A DNA stretch of 64,000 nucleotides from Sthenelais limicola (Eukaryota; Annelida; Polychaeta; Phyllodocida; Sigalionidae): contig OW804096.1 of the NCBI GenBank assembly GCA_942159475.1, forward strand, positions 104,010,194 through 104,074,193, written 5' to 3'. The translations under genes and the position numbers were made by a program. The notes beneath the pieces are model-generated. The model was not told the DNA's origin and searched no databases. It worked only from the letters and a program-made list of their open reading frames with translations. This document shows, in pieces, positions 49,376-60,200 of the stretch (the first letter of the stretch is position 1; every line of letters begins with the position of its first letter).

Positions 49376-51296
49376 TTTTTTTTTAAAAGCTTTTATTTAT
49401 ACTGGGTAGTTCAAGTCCCAGCAGTAGGGCTTTTCACTTGCCCCAGGTTTCGTTTGTACAGAATTTCGATATATACAGAAGTATTTACAATGAATTCCAG
49501 TTTAGTTTGATATAATACTTAACTTTAGGATACATTTGTACAAAACAAAAGTGATAAGAGTCTTTAACAATAACATTCATCAGGATCAAAAAAAAGGAAA
49601 GTCAATGCGTAGTAAGGGGGAAGATATTTGCTGTGCCACTCTTCAGTGTTAGCTATACTTCCTTGAATTGAGAAGGAAAAGAATTATAGACATAGCAAGT
49701 TGGTGAAAATGTATCAGTAAACAAGATTAATTTACTGCTTTGCCACTTGTGTTTGTACCTAAACATACATGTGTTAGCAGTTTTGGTTCTCGATTAGTAT
49801 GAGATAACAAGTTGGGGATGGATTGTTTATTGTGGGTTGTTGTGTGTGTAAAGTGTATTTAACCATAGTTTTTGATTCGATTTGAAAATTTCTATGGTGC
49901 CTATATTACGTTGTTTAGCAGATAACTCATTCCAGGATCTGGCACATTTCACCTGTATTGTGTTTTCACCATATTTTGACTTGTAGGGAGGGATTTTTAG
50001 GGTAGGGGCTTCATGTTGTCTAGTGTTTCTATTTGGTTGGTTTGTGAAAAAAGCATTTTTGCTCCTTTTATAAGCCAGATTTCTAAGGTGTACTGTTCTT
50101 CTGTTGCTCAGAAGTGGGACTTTTGCTGTGGTGTGGACTATTTCAGTTGGGGTTTCATGGGGTAGGTTCAATTCTAATTTAAGTGATCTATTCTGGAGTC
50201 TTTGTAGTTTATCTAATAAGGGTTTGTTGGTTTTATGAACTAATATGTCACCATAATCAAAGTAGGGTAGAATTTTTGTTTTGTATATTTTAAGTGCTGA
50301 AGATTTGTCTATATATTTCCTAATCTTGTGTAGTTGGTGAATTTTGTAGACTATTGTTTTTATTAGTTGGGATAATTGTTTCTTGAAGTTTAGTCCTTCA
50401 TCTATGGTAATTCCTAGGTACTTGTAAGTGCTAACCTGTTTGAGATTGCTGCTATTGTAGGATATTGCTTTTGTTTTGGCTAGTTTTTTGTTTAGGTGCG
50501 ATCTAGTGAAAAACATTATATTGGATTTATCAGTATTAACTAGAAAGAGGTTTTTCTTGCACCATTTATGTAGATCATTTACTGCAGTTTGCATTTGTGT
50601 GTATAGGTCATCTAGATTCTTTCCATGGATATAAAAAATGGTGTTGTCTGCATATAGTGACAATTTTGAGTTTCTAATTTCATTTGCTAGGTCATTAATG
50701 AAAATGATGAAGAAGAGAGGTCCAATAATGGAGCCCTGGGGCACCCCTGTCAGGACAGGAATTGGGTTTGAGGAGATATTATTTACTATGGCTAGTTGAT
50801 GTCTATTTTGGAGATATGCTTTGCACCAATTTAATAGATTCCCTTTTATTCCCATGTGTTCTAATTTTTGGAGCAGAATTTCATGATTAACCATATCAAA
50901 CGCTTTTTTGAAGTCTATATATGAAACTAGTGTATCTGTACTATTGTCTAATTCCCAGGCTATGTCGTCTGTGTATATGCTTATTGCTTCAATCGTTGAT
51001 TTTCCGGGTCTAAAACCGAACTGTTTTGAATTTAATAATTCATAAGTTTCTAGATATTCATAGATCCTGGTATGTACAATTTTTTCAATAATCTTGCTGG
51101 GGGTTGGGAGAAGTGCTATGGGTCTATAATTATTGATTTTGTTTGGGTTGCCTCCTTTAAATAAGGAGACAATTTTTGCTGTTTTCCATTCTGGGGGTAC
51201 AATGGAAGTATGTAATGATAAGTTAAGGCAGTGTGTGAATTCCTTGCACAATGTCAGTAAGGATAGTTTTAGAATTTTGTTTGGTAAGTGGTCTAT
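49376..51296 (-). mobile_element. 5'-truncated CR1/L2-like LINE (minus strand)
   Basis: Reading the minus strand, the order is RT coding sequence, a ~450-bp 3' UTR, AATAAA (plus-strand TTTATT at about 49396) and an A-tail (plus-strand T-run 49376-49385). The 5' end is cut inside the RT domain exactly where a fold-back element begins (51297). No endonuclease remains. Confidence 0.88.
49827..51296 (-). CDS. LINE reverse transcriptase, open but with YADN
   Basis: About 490 uninterrupted codons of RT plus C-terminal region. Motifs are NYRPIALLPTPSKIIEK, KQFGFRPGKST, YIDFKKAFDMVNHEILL (motif A Asp present), TGVPQGSIIGPLFF and LSLYADNTIFY. The C-terminal domain includes YKYLGITIDE and CARSWNEL. 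The catalytic YADD reads YADN (AAC at plus-strand 50643-50645). The first three codons of the open frame actually come from the adjoining MITE, so no native start exists. The absence of frameshifts over 1.47 kb indicates a young copy. The Asn substitution should nevertheless make it inactive unless this lineage tolerates it. Confidence 0.87.
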   Translation of the reverse strand: MDHLPNKILKLSLLTLCKEFTHCLNLSLHTSIVPPEWKTAKIVSLFKGGNPNKINNYRPIALLPTPSKIIEKIVHTRIYEYLETYELLNSKQFGFRPGKSTIEAISIYTDDIAWELDNSTDTLVSYIDFKKAFDMVNHEILLQKLEHMGIKGNLLNWCKAYLQNRHQLAIVNNISSNPIPVLTGVPQGSIIGPLFFIIFINDLANEIRNSKLSLYADNTIFYIHGKNLDDLYTQMQTAVNDLHKWCKKNLFLVNTDKSNIMFFTRSHLNKKLAKTKAISYNSSNLKQVSTYKYLGITIDEGLNFKKQLSQLIKTIVYKIHQLHKIRKYIDKSSALKIYKTKILPYFDYGDILVHKTNKPLLDKLQRLQNRSLKLELNLPHETPTEIVHTTAKVPLLSNRRTVHLRNLAYKRSKNAFFTNQPNRNTRQHEAPTLKIPPYKSKYGENTIQVKCARSWNELSAKQRNIGTIEIFKSNQKLWLNTLYTHNNPQ

Positions 51297-51497
51297 TACC
51301 CTGCCCACACACAGCCGATTTGCCTCCCGATTGCTCCCCGATTTGGGTCTTCCGATGAATCCTAGGATTTCATTTCCAATCCTGGTTTATGTTATTTCAA
51401 AAACATAAACCAGGATTGGAAATGAGATCATAGGATTCATCAGAAGACCCAAATCGGGAGGTAATCGGGAGGCAAATCGGTTGTGTGTGGGCAGGGT
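51297..51497. mobile_element. 200-bp fold-back MITE next to the fourth LINE
   Basis: ACCCTGCCCACACACAGCCG and its inverse GGTTGTGTGTGGGCAGGGT bound arms of about 93 bp with few mismatches. The centre is TTATTTCAAAAA between CATAAACCAGG-type arms. TCTAT flanks both sides (51292-51296 and 51497-51501) as a candidate target duplication. There is no coding capacity. Confidence 0.88.
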
Positions 51498-51501
51498 CTA
51501 T

Positions 51502-52199
51502 GGAGGAGGAGTTGGGGGTGGAGGGTGAGGTCGTTGTGGCTGGGGGTGGGCCAAGTGAGTGAGCCTGCCTGTGCCCCCTAGTAGCCGCTCTTCTTCGCTC
51601 CCTAGTGGCATCACAGCGCCCCTAACGGTGGGATGAAGAACTAGAGGAAGGAGAAGGCAACTCTGGCTGTTAGCAATTAGTGCCAGGCGGGGAGGGTGGT
51701 CAGGCGGGGAGGGCAAGGGCGGCAATTAGCGGCATAGAAGAGAAGATTCTCCACATTCCACTGTAGATTTTCGCCACACATCAACATCAGAGAAAGTGCG
51801 AGATTTTCAAACAAAATTCTACTTTTTGAAAAGGAAAAAGTTAAACTAAATTTCCGAAAATTAAACAAGAAGGTGGTGGTGTGGCTATATTTAATGCATG
51901 GAAATTTCTAGCCATGAGGGCAATTCCTGCAGCTATAAATAGGGGGGGTCTCCTATCTTAAGGAATGTCAATTAGCAACTCGATATGCCATCAAAAAGAC
52001 TTAGTATTCTTATATATTCTTTCTTCACATCACATAATATAAGAAGCTCTCCCGAGCTAATTACAAGAAGACGCTCTTCATTCTTACAGTCTTTGAAGGA
52101 CCTTTCGGCCCCAACAGGTCGGATACCAACAGGTCTAACAGTTGCGGTCTATCAGTTGGCTGGATGGTTTATTATCTGTTTAACTATTTCTATTGACTA
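51502..52199. other. No gene seen
   Basis: No RT sequence resumes here, so the LINE truncation is not explained simply by the MITE. Pro-rich minus-strand frames near 51500-51725 come from a GGGTGGAGG-type tract. Confidence 0.45.
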
Positions 52200-52770
52200 G
52201 TCTGACTTTTCGATAAACTGTTTTGACTTTTCGATTGACTATTTTGACTTTCTGATTTACCTTCTGACTTTCTTTTCTGACTTTCTCTGTCCAAGTCCAA
52301 GTCCAAGTTCCGGTCCAAGTCCAGGTCCCTGTCCCGGTCCCAGTCCAGTCCCTATATCTCGCTCTCTGATTGACTTTTCTGACTTTATGATTGACTATTT
52401 TGACTTTCCGATTGACTATTTGACTTTCCGATTGACTTTTCTGACTTTATAATTGACTTTATTGTTGACTTATCAAAAAGTCAGAATTGTCAATCAAAAA
52501 GTCAATCATAAAGTCAGAAAAGTCAATCGAAAAGTCAAAATAGTCAACCATAAAGTCAATCATATAGTCAGAAAAGACAATCGAAAAGTCAGAATGGTCA
52601 ATCGAAAAAGGCAAAATAGTCAATCAAAAAGTCAGAAAAGTCAATTGTAAAGTCGGAATTTTAAGTCAGAATAGTAAAGTCAGAATTGTCGATCGTAAAG
52701 TCAGAATAGTCGATCGTAAAGTCGGAATTGTCGATCGTAAAGTCAGAAAACTCAATCAAAAAAGTTGAAA
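52200..52770. repeat. GACTTT / AAAGTC array with a strand switch
   Basis: From 52200 to about 52465 the plus strand repeats TTTTGACTTTTCGATTGACT and variants. From about 52472 to 52770 it repeats the inverse, AGTCAATCGAAAAGTCAGAA. The two halves are therefore a large degenerate fold-back. A GGTCCAAGTCC subrepeat (52288-52350) interrupts the left half. Confidence 0.9.
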
Positions 52771-53846
52771 AAGTTATAATATTCTCATAAACAGTACATA
52801 AGATGCAATATCGTATGGAAGCCATTTTAAACATCCCCCCCCTCCACTGTGTCTGGAATCTGTGAATAATTTTGATGACCTACTGCTATTTACAGCTGAT
52901 CAGGATTATTTTTAACAGAAATAATCAAATTCTACCAAACTTATGAACGAAATTTCTCAAAGAGAAAAACATTTTTGACTCTTGATATTTCAGACAAACA
53001 ATCTCAATATACTTTTGTATCGTACTGACTAGTTCCTGAATAATAATATCAAGGTTACAATATAGAAATAAATAATTTTGAAAAACGTAATGACAGCCAT
53101 GATGTTCGTTGTTATAGCCTATGTGAATCGAACCTTGTGAAGTTCATGTATAGTCAAATCAACATGACATATCATTCAACGTGGCTCATAAGAGTTTATA
53201 TTGAGTGATACTAGCCTATATATTAGCAGATTTCTCACAATTCCAACCATATTTGTTCATTTATTAACATGTTGATGTTCCTAACAGAATTACGCAGTGT
53301 GATTTGAACCACGCACACACGTCACATACCGTATACAGCTCTTGCTGTCAGTTGGATTTGAGCATAATGATTAACCATCTACTGAATATAAATACATGAA
53401 CGTCTAATCTAAGCTTGTATTCAACCTCATATGCCAGGATTATTATAGAAAAGTCATTCAAATCTAATTAATCTAACCAACCTTTTTATTTGTACAATTT
53501 CACCGATCGCGTGCGCCCGCCATGTTTCCGATGGGCGCTGACACAATAATATAATCTGCGTAAATCAGTCATGTTGACTTCAAAAACTATCCCAAACTAT
53601 AGTTTATGAACATATTAAAGTGTGGCGATATTCCTTTTGGTGGAAATATCACGATTTCACCACCTCCACCTTGCGGGAAGCCATGCTTTCTGCCGCCATG
53701 TTTGTTTGCCATTGACTTTGGCCCATGTGCATGCGCGTGACTACCTACGGTAAGGCGGTTGTGTTGGCGGGCCTTGTAGCTGCACACGCCGTGGTGGGCC
53801 TTGCTGCCGGCGGACCCATATGTCCACCGTGTCTCATTAGAGCCCC
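52771..53846. other. No gene; left flanking repeat unit
   Basis: Contains 53352-53470, which recurs at 56782-56880 on the far side of the TA-flanked element (shared ATGATTAACCATC and CCTCATATGCCAGGATTATT blocks). Otherwise no feature. Confidence 0.55.
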
Positions 53847-54144
53847 TACCCGACGGGCACTCAGTGCAATTGAGTGTGATGGCACTGTGATAATTTTGTG
53901 ATTGGCCGCAAACTAGTGAAGTGTGATGTGTATGTGATTCTTATGGCTTTGAATCACAGTTAAATGGCTATGCCATTAGCTACCATTATGTGAAATCCAT
54001 TGCGTCTATTTCCTCCCATGTTGTTGGTAGTCTTACACTTGTGTTGGATCAAGTTCTTATTCATATTCATTTATGTTTGTATTAAACATGTGTTACTTAA
54101 CCAATTTTATCTACAAATACATGTTTTCTTCAAAAGTCAATAAT

Positions 54145-54200
54145 ATGGGTGTGATCTCAATTGCGCATATAATGCGCATTCAAAATCACGTCTAAATACT
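54145..54200 (+). repeat. 56-bp direct repeat, copy 1
   Basis: Matches 56052-56107 with about two differences. It includes the palindrome-like TTGCGCATATAATGCGCA. Confidence 0.92.
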
Positions 54201-54429
54201 CATCATAATGAAGCCACAAGAGGCCACAATACCTGGCACTTCTCACTCACCTGGCATTCACACCCACTGTCGCTCAACTCACACTCCATTCTCTGACACA
54301 CACACTCACTCTCTGAGACCAAGTCAAAGCAACCCCATGGATACACAAATCTAAAGTAATATATAGATGGCAGAATACAATGGTTATATTGATAATAATT
54401 CTGAGGATCGATTTCTGCATTCTGTTGAT

Positions 54430-55715
54430 TTTTTTTTTAATAAATTTTATTGGACAAAGTTTCACACAGTGCTAATTCTAATTTGCCAAGAACAAAACAA
54501 AATCTTACAATTTAATTACATCTTTACATTGTTATTTAATTTGTTCTACATTGAGTATATGAGTAATTCTCCCAAACGGGCAACATTTGATTTCAGAAGG
54601 CCATTTTTTAAGAAAAAATAAAATTCGTTCAATCTCTACAATTGTTGGTGTACATATAGCGGGGAATATCAGCATAATGCAGGTGAAGTTTGGGAAGGCT
54701 TGGACCAATATTTCGATCCTAAACCTATGATTCAGATACCTATATTTTCCCTATTATTTTGCCTTATTTCAGCCTCATTAAGCCCGATTAATCAAATTAT
54801 TTCGTGTAAAAATGAGATATTACTTACTAATTCGTCTAGCAAAGTTAAATAAAAATTCAAAGATATGTTTGTTGGTAAACGAGGACTTGGTTCTAATCAG
54901 AAGTTTGACTTGATTTTGTAAAAATATTCATGTTATTACTATAAAATCATTGTGTTGGAACAGGAGGATCTTTCTTTTTTGTAATGATTATGGCGTAACG
55001 GCGACGCTATGGCGTAACGGCGACATTAGTACACAAACTCTCCTGACTTTAACAACACCAATATTCAAACATATTTGTATTTTTCATCGTTTTAAGGCAG
55101 GCTTAGATAATTATTAGGGAGGTCGAAATTACATGAAAATATTTTTTTAGAAAAAATATTGGAGATGCGCCTGTACTTTATATTCAAATTCCATAATTAT
55201 TATTTATTTTCTAGCCTGAAAAGGCACTTTTATCCCAATAGCGGCGAAGATTTTGTCATAAGAACTTTGAAAATATAGTTCCCACACTCTAATTTTGGCC
55301 AAGAAACTCGAATAAAATGGTTATAATCATGTGTGATCATCCTAAATACAGGTTGTAGATACTCTAGGCTGGAAAACCAAATGATGCCCTATTGGGAGAA
55401 TTACTCATATACTAACTTACTCTCCTCGATTTCTTTAATATTACATCATTTGATATTTCTAACATTAACAGTTTAACACATTTAAACTTTAATCGACTAC
55501 TTCTAGGGCAGATGTTGGATCATATGCAGCCTTGTTAATATACATTACCCCATCGTTTCAATTCAAAACAATACAGCTCCATATATTTTAATACATACAT
55601 ATTATATGACATTTTTTGTAATTTTGTTGTGGCCTTGTATAAACAATACATAATGAGTTCGCGGATAAAAACAAAATTATCATACTGCACCTTCATAGTT
55701 TTAAGAACTAATGGG
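54430..55715 (-). mobile_element. 3' fragment of the 25.7-kb LINE family, split by an insertion
   Basis: On the minus strand, 54430-54530 matches the terminal 3' UTR of the LINE at 25733-27970, including the CTTTGTCCAATAAAATTT end and an A-tail. About 55530-55715 matches the preceding 3' UTR (TTCGCGAACTCATTATGTATTG and ACGACTCGGTG blocks, with divergence). Between them sits the TIR element 54554-55413. Only non-coding 3' sequence remains. Confidence 0.8.
54554..55413. mobile_element. 860-bp TIR element inside the LINE fragment
   Basis: AGTATATGAGTAATTCTCCC at the left end is the exact inverse of GGGAGAATTACTCATATACT at the right. Homology continues more loosely for about 13 bases (AAACGGGCAACAT against ATGATGCCCTATT). 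A TA target duplication is possible within the terminal TATA. The interior has a GGCGTAACGGCGAC duplication at about 54993-55025 and no transposase. Confidence 0.8.
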
Positions 55716-56051
55716 AAGAAAGAAATGATATAAACACTTTTAAAACAAATGAGATATTTTGCATGTTGTAATGTAAGATAAAATATGCCCACACCAGTTC
55801 AAGGAGTATTATATGCATATAGGGAATAAAGGCTTTCGGAGACGTTGTGAGCTATTAACTTGTATTTTCTATCTAAATATACATACATATATATCCAGCT
55901 TCCCTAAATAAAAACTAAATGCTATTTAAAAGTATCTGTATTTCTTTGTTTTTAAGCTAATAAATGTTGTAACGATCACACACATATTCCAAAATGGTAT
56001 TTTCTACACCAAACTTAGTTCAAATAAAATTATCATCATTACATTATTATT

Positions 56052-56107
56052 ATGGGTGTGATCTCAATTGCGCATAAAATGCGCATTCAAAATCACATCT
56101 AAATACT
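56052..56107 (+). repeat. 56-bp direct repeat, copy 2
   Basis: See the copy at 54145. It lies between the LINE fragment and the right end of the TA-flanked element. Confidence 0.92.
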
Positions 56108-56781
56108 AATTATATAAATGTCATTGTCAGCAGGTGGCGCAACTGGTAACTGGGGTGCAATTACAATTTGTTTTATAATGAAAGTGCCGCTAATACACAT
56201 ATATGTAACATTCATACATTATATATGATCCTAACTATTTGATTAGAAACATTACAAGTAATATCTTGATTTAATAGTTCATTAGTGTAATTTACTTTTT
56301 TAATTTTAAAACAGGTAATAATCAAAACACCCCATATAACTGTACACCTAAATGCTATGGGTGCTATGAGTGCACTATAGCTGTCGTACAAGTGCACACA
56401 CACTAATATCACCTACAGGTAGCTAAACCTGCTGTCTTGGTGAATTGAAAAGAGATGACAAAAATGTTGTTAAATAATTGATGTATTACCATGGAGAATT
56501 AATTATGAGTAATTCCGAATGATATTATTCTACAAAAAAAGCAATACAATAAGGTGAAAATTGTGCATGAAATATCCCGCCCAAATGCCATAAGAATTTG
56601 CTAATTATTGCACCAATATTGCGTTATACCCTTAGCGCGACCATCACGCAATCATTGCGCAATAATTATTGCGTGAAAAGCGTCCACTCTCATCACAGAA
56701 CTATGGCGAGATGATTGCGCATTAAAAATCGCGTAGAATCGCGTTCATTTGCCCGTCGGGTATGCTTGTGGATACTATGGA

Positions 56782-57060
56782 AGCTGTAATGATTAACCAT
56801 CGACTTAATATAAATGACTGAAGTCTAATCTAACCTTGTTTTCAACCTCATATGCCAGGATTATTGTGTAAAATCATTCGAAGCGCTCAGAAAGCAGTTC
56901 TATTTTCATGGCTGGTAGGTACTGTATCGACTATCGTGGCTGCCATCTTGTTTTCATATTGCCGAGCGCGGAAGCTAAAATGCTTGGAAATAGGCTAATT
57001 ATTCACCATCGACTGAATATAAGAGCAGAAAGGTTTAAGGTATTATTCTGAAATAGACTT
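56782..57060 (+). repeat. Right flanking repeat units
   Basis: 56782-56880 matches 53352-53470. A further partial unit with TTCACCATCGACTGAATATAA occurs at about 57000-57025. It is a locally dispersed unit that the TA-flanked element appears to have split. Confidence 0.65.
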
Positions 57061-57138
57061 CGAATCGCTCAGAAACCAACTGATTCGGCGTGTGAGAATC
57101 GCTCATGCGCATACACATACACATACACTACCTCATTG

Positions 57139-57213
57139 CCATATTTGGCACATGCCATATATGGATCACGCCTTGCCATATATGGGTCACGCATCACACC
57201 TTGCCATATATGG
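57139..57213. promoter_or_regulatory. Cluster of four CArG-box matches
   Basis: CCATATTTGG at 57139 and CCATATATGG at 57155, 57176 and 57204 all fit CC(A/T)6GG, the SRF/MADS-box consensus. The last three sit in a short GCCATATATGGRTCACGC repeat, so the cluster may reflect tandem duplication and not selected regulation. Confidence 0.45.
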
Positions 57214-60200
57214 GTAGTAAACAAACGCATGCGGAACAATGCCTCGTTTCGTCGGTCAGAGATGGTGAATCTCGGGATCGGTGGTCTTATAGTTATATAT
57301 AGTCTAATCTCCTAGTAGTTTAGTATCCTCCCCTCGAAATAATAGATACTGATCAGGCTACTATGGTTTCACTGTGGTTCAACAGGTTACTGTATCAAAT
57401 TTGTAATTAACTGGTTACCGTCTAGGCCCAAAGTTGAGAGAGTCCCTTCAAATGAAGGGAAAGCCTCTCACCTCAAACCGCTAAGTGCCATTAAATTTCA
57501 TTAAGACCGCAACATATCATAACATTACCATTAAAACGCCGAGTCTTGGGCAAGGAAACCGATTAGCGAAGTAGGCTGACATACCATTCTTATCTGATCT
57601 GAGGGTTTGGACCTACAGTGGTTAGTTATTCCCTCCGATATATCTACCTCATTGTACATCTTATGGACCACAGGGAAACTATAGTAATTACGATCATCAA
57701 GAAATAAAAAATTGAGTGACCCTAGGGTCAATCCTTATATGATACAAGGAGGTATAATGACAGTCACAGTACAATCCACTGTCAACAACGACGCTATTAA
57801 TAACCTGAATGTTTGAATGCCAGAGCACAGGGCAATACACTTCAAGGTGAGGAGAGAAGGGTGAATTCCCATCATAAATGAACCGTGGCTTGTATTTATG
57901 ATTCTATGTGATGAATAGTCATATGAGTGGTGGGCCATAAACCTAGTATCATTACGGTCAAAGTAAATGAAAAATACATACATGGATTGTGAGCATATTA
58001 TACAATACTGTTGGTGTACTCTTACTGCTCTGAGAAAAGTGTAATATATACAATGCCATGCTGAATTAAAATCTTAATTTTACTGTATTTTAAACAGCAA
58101 CTGTAATATAAATTGCACTTTTATCAGAGATGATATAGCTTGTAAACCCTGAATAAGGCTGTCGAAACGTTGGGACATAATAAAAGATACATCCAATTCA
58201 TCTACAGTCCTCTCTGTGTGTGATAAATAAGCTCACGATCAACCATCATTTGTTTTCAACAGCCCAGTTAGTAGTGCGAGTCCCCTACATTTTATTAGAG
58301 AAGTTACGATACTCACGCCACACCAAATATGATTGGAACAGTCTAGCATTACACACATTTAGTAAAGAGCAGTTTTTGTCTTATATTAAACGATAGCCCT
58401 TTAATCGCCCCGAGTTAAAGGATTTCTTCTAAACAGAAGAGGGTGACAGCTGTTAAAATATAAAACAAATGACCCCGCAAATGACACTGTCGCAAGGTCA
58501 GTCATAGCCATAGTCAATTTAACTGGTCCAAAACTAATGCAGCGTGACGAACTTAAACCGCACAACAGACCATGCTATAATATCGACGTACACATTAGTC
58601 TGCGCCTGATAAAATTAGACAAAGTGGACTTGCCTAAATGCGGATCAAAAGTTCCCCTCAGAAGGTAAAATGCCCCTGTTTTGACATTTTTGTACAGTAA
58701 ATCTGAAGTGGAAACACTTAACTTTCTAAATATACCTAAAGTGATCGATGGTCATCTGCTTAGTCTGCCCAGGGACCACTGTTCATGTAAACAAGTAAGC
58801 ACAACAGGCGAGCCTGAGGTGGGAAGTGACATGTGCTGCGTTGTATTTTTCTTTACATTCTTCAACTATACTTTGGTGCAAGAACGTCGCCAAACCTGAT
58901 TTGATATCGATTCGTCTCTCCTCATTTTCTAGTTAAATCCTGAAAAAATGTCCAATGTCTCACTTGCTGCTCGCAGGGCGGTCTATCATTGGCCACAACG
59001 GTTCTATTTGTCCGGCTACATTCTCATAAAAACAAATAATTGGCACGCCCTCTCAACTATATACTTCCAGTGCAGCTAGGTCAGTTGTAGCCCTTGCTTA
59101 CCAGACTCTGCTAAACTCGATTCCCTCTACTAGGCTTTAGTTGAGGGCATCCATATTAGTGCCGGAAACGCTAGCAACTACTAGTTCAATACTTTAGAAA
59201 GTATTATCTAGTAGCCCCGCAAAACTAAATGGACAAAACAATGTGTTCACTCGGTTGGTACTGAACGAATTAATAGCGATGAAGGTATAGGTGCACATTA
59301 GTGTTGCTGGTAATTAAATCTTTCCTAATTGGAGGTGCATGCATTTGCATGAATTATAAATGATTCATGAGCATTCGTTTAGTCTACAGTCTGCTTTAGT
59401 AAACCAGCAATCCAATAGCTATACGATGCTAGAAATAATCAAGTTCTACCTAAAGAGAATCCGACGTTAAACGAATTTATATCATACTAGCATTGCACCC
59501 GTGCTTCGGACGGATCAGAAAAGGCAGGCAAAATAATAAATAATTTGCCATGGTAACCATAATAAGGAAGCGGGAAAAGGAGAGAGGAAGGGGCAATATT
59601 ATATCAATACATGTCACAATTCAGATATGCTAAAAAATGAAATATTATGTCTAATGAGGCATGATTTTTATATTAAGAGTATGCATGAACATTGCATAAG
59701 AAGAGATGCAAAAAGGTGGAGGATTCGGTAGCTTGGTGAGCTTGGTTCATTGGATAATGAAAATCTCAAGTATGTCAAACAGCTAGTGAGAGGGGACTTC
59801 AATCCAAGTTGATTTTATTTGATTATGATTTATTAATCGACAAGCGATTCAATCAAGGAGTATTCCTCCGTCTGATGGAGGTGTACAAGTCCATTCGACT
59901 TACGGTATATGACAATCATGTACAAATGTAGTACTTTAGTGGAGTAGGATTGACACTCACATTAGAGTAAGACTCACACATATTCCCCCATGACAAAATA
60001 CACCTCTATTCCATTTTATAATCAGTAAATTCATCGTGTGTACCCAGTTAAAATATAATCTTAAAAATTTAAATAATTTAAGGTTTCTACATACAAGGGG
60101 AATTCATGTCTTTAATAGATCTCTATTTGTTTGCCCACACATTTGTTTTGTTATTATATATAATATAGGTTTTAGAAATGCTAGACGTAAACATAGGTTC

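Larger units (their letters stand above)
53849..56760. mobile_element. TA-flanked TIR element, 2.9 kb, with nested insertions
   Basis: The ends CCCGACGGGCA and TGCCCGTCGGG are exact inverses and are flanked by TA (53847-53848 and 56761-56762), as after Tc1/mariner-like or similar insertion. Subterminal TGCGCA/ATTGCGC words are abundant at the right end, and a 56-bp direct repeat lies at 54145 and 56052. No transposase is recognisable. The interior holds a minus-strand LINE 3' fragment, itself interrupted by an 860-bp element. Confidence 0.65.

Noticed and set aside
54421..54621. Plus-strand 84-codon frame over the LINE tail
   Set aside because: It lies antisense to LINE 3' UTR and runs into the TIR element; not a gene.
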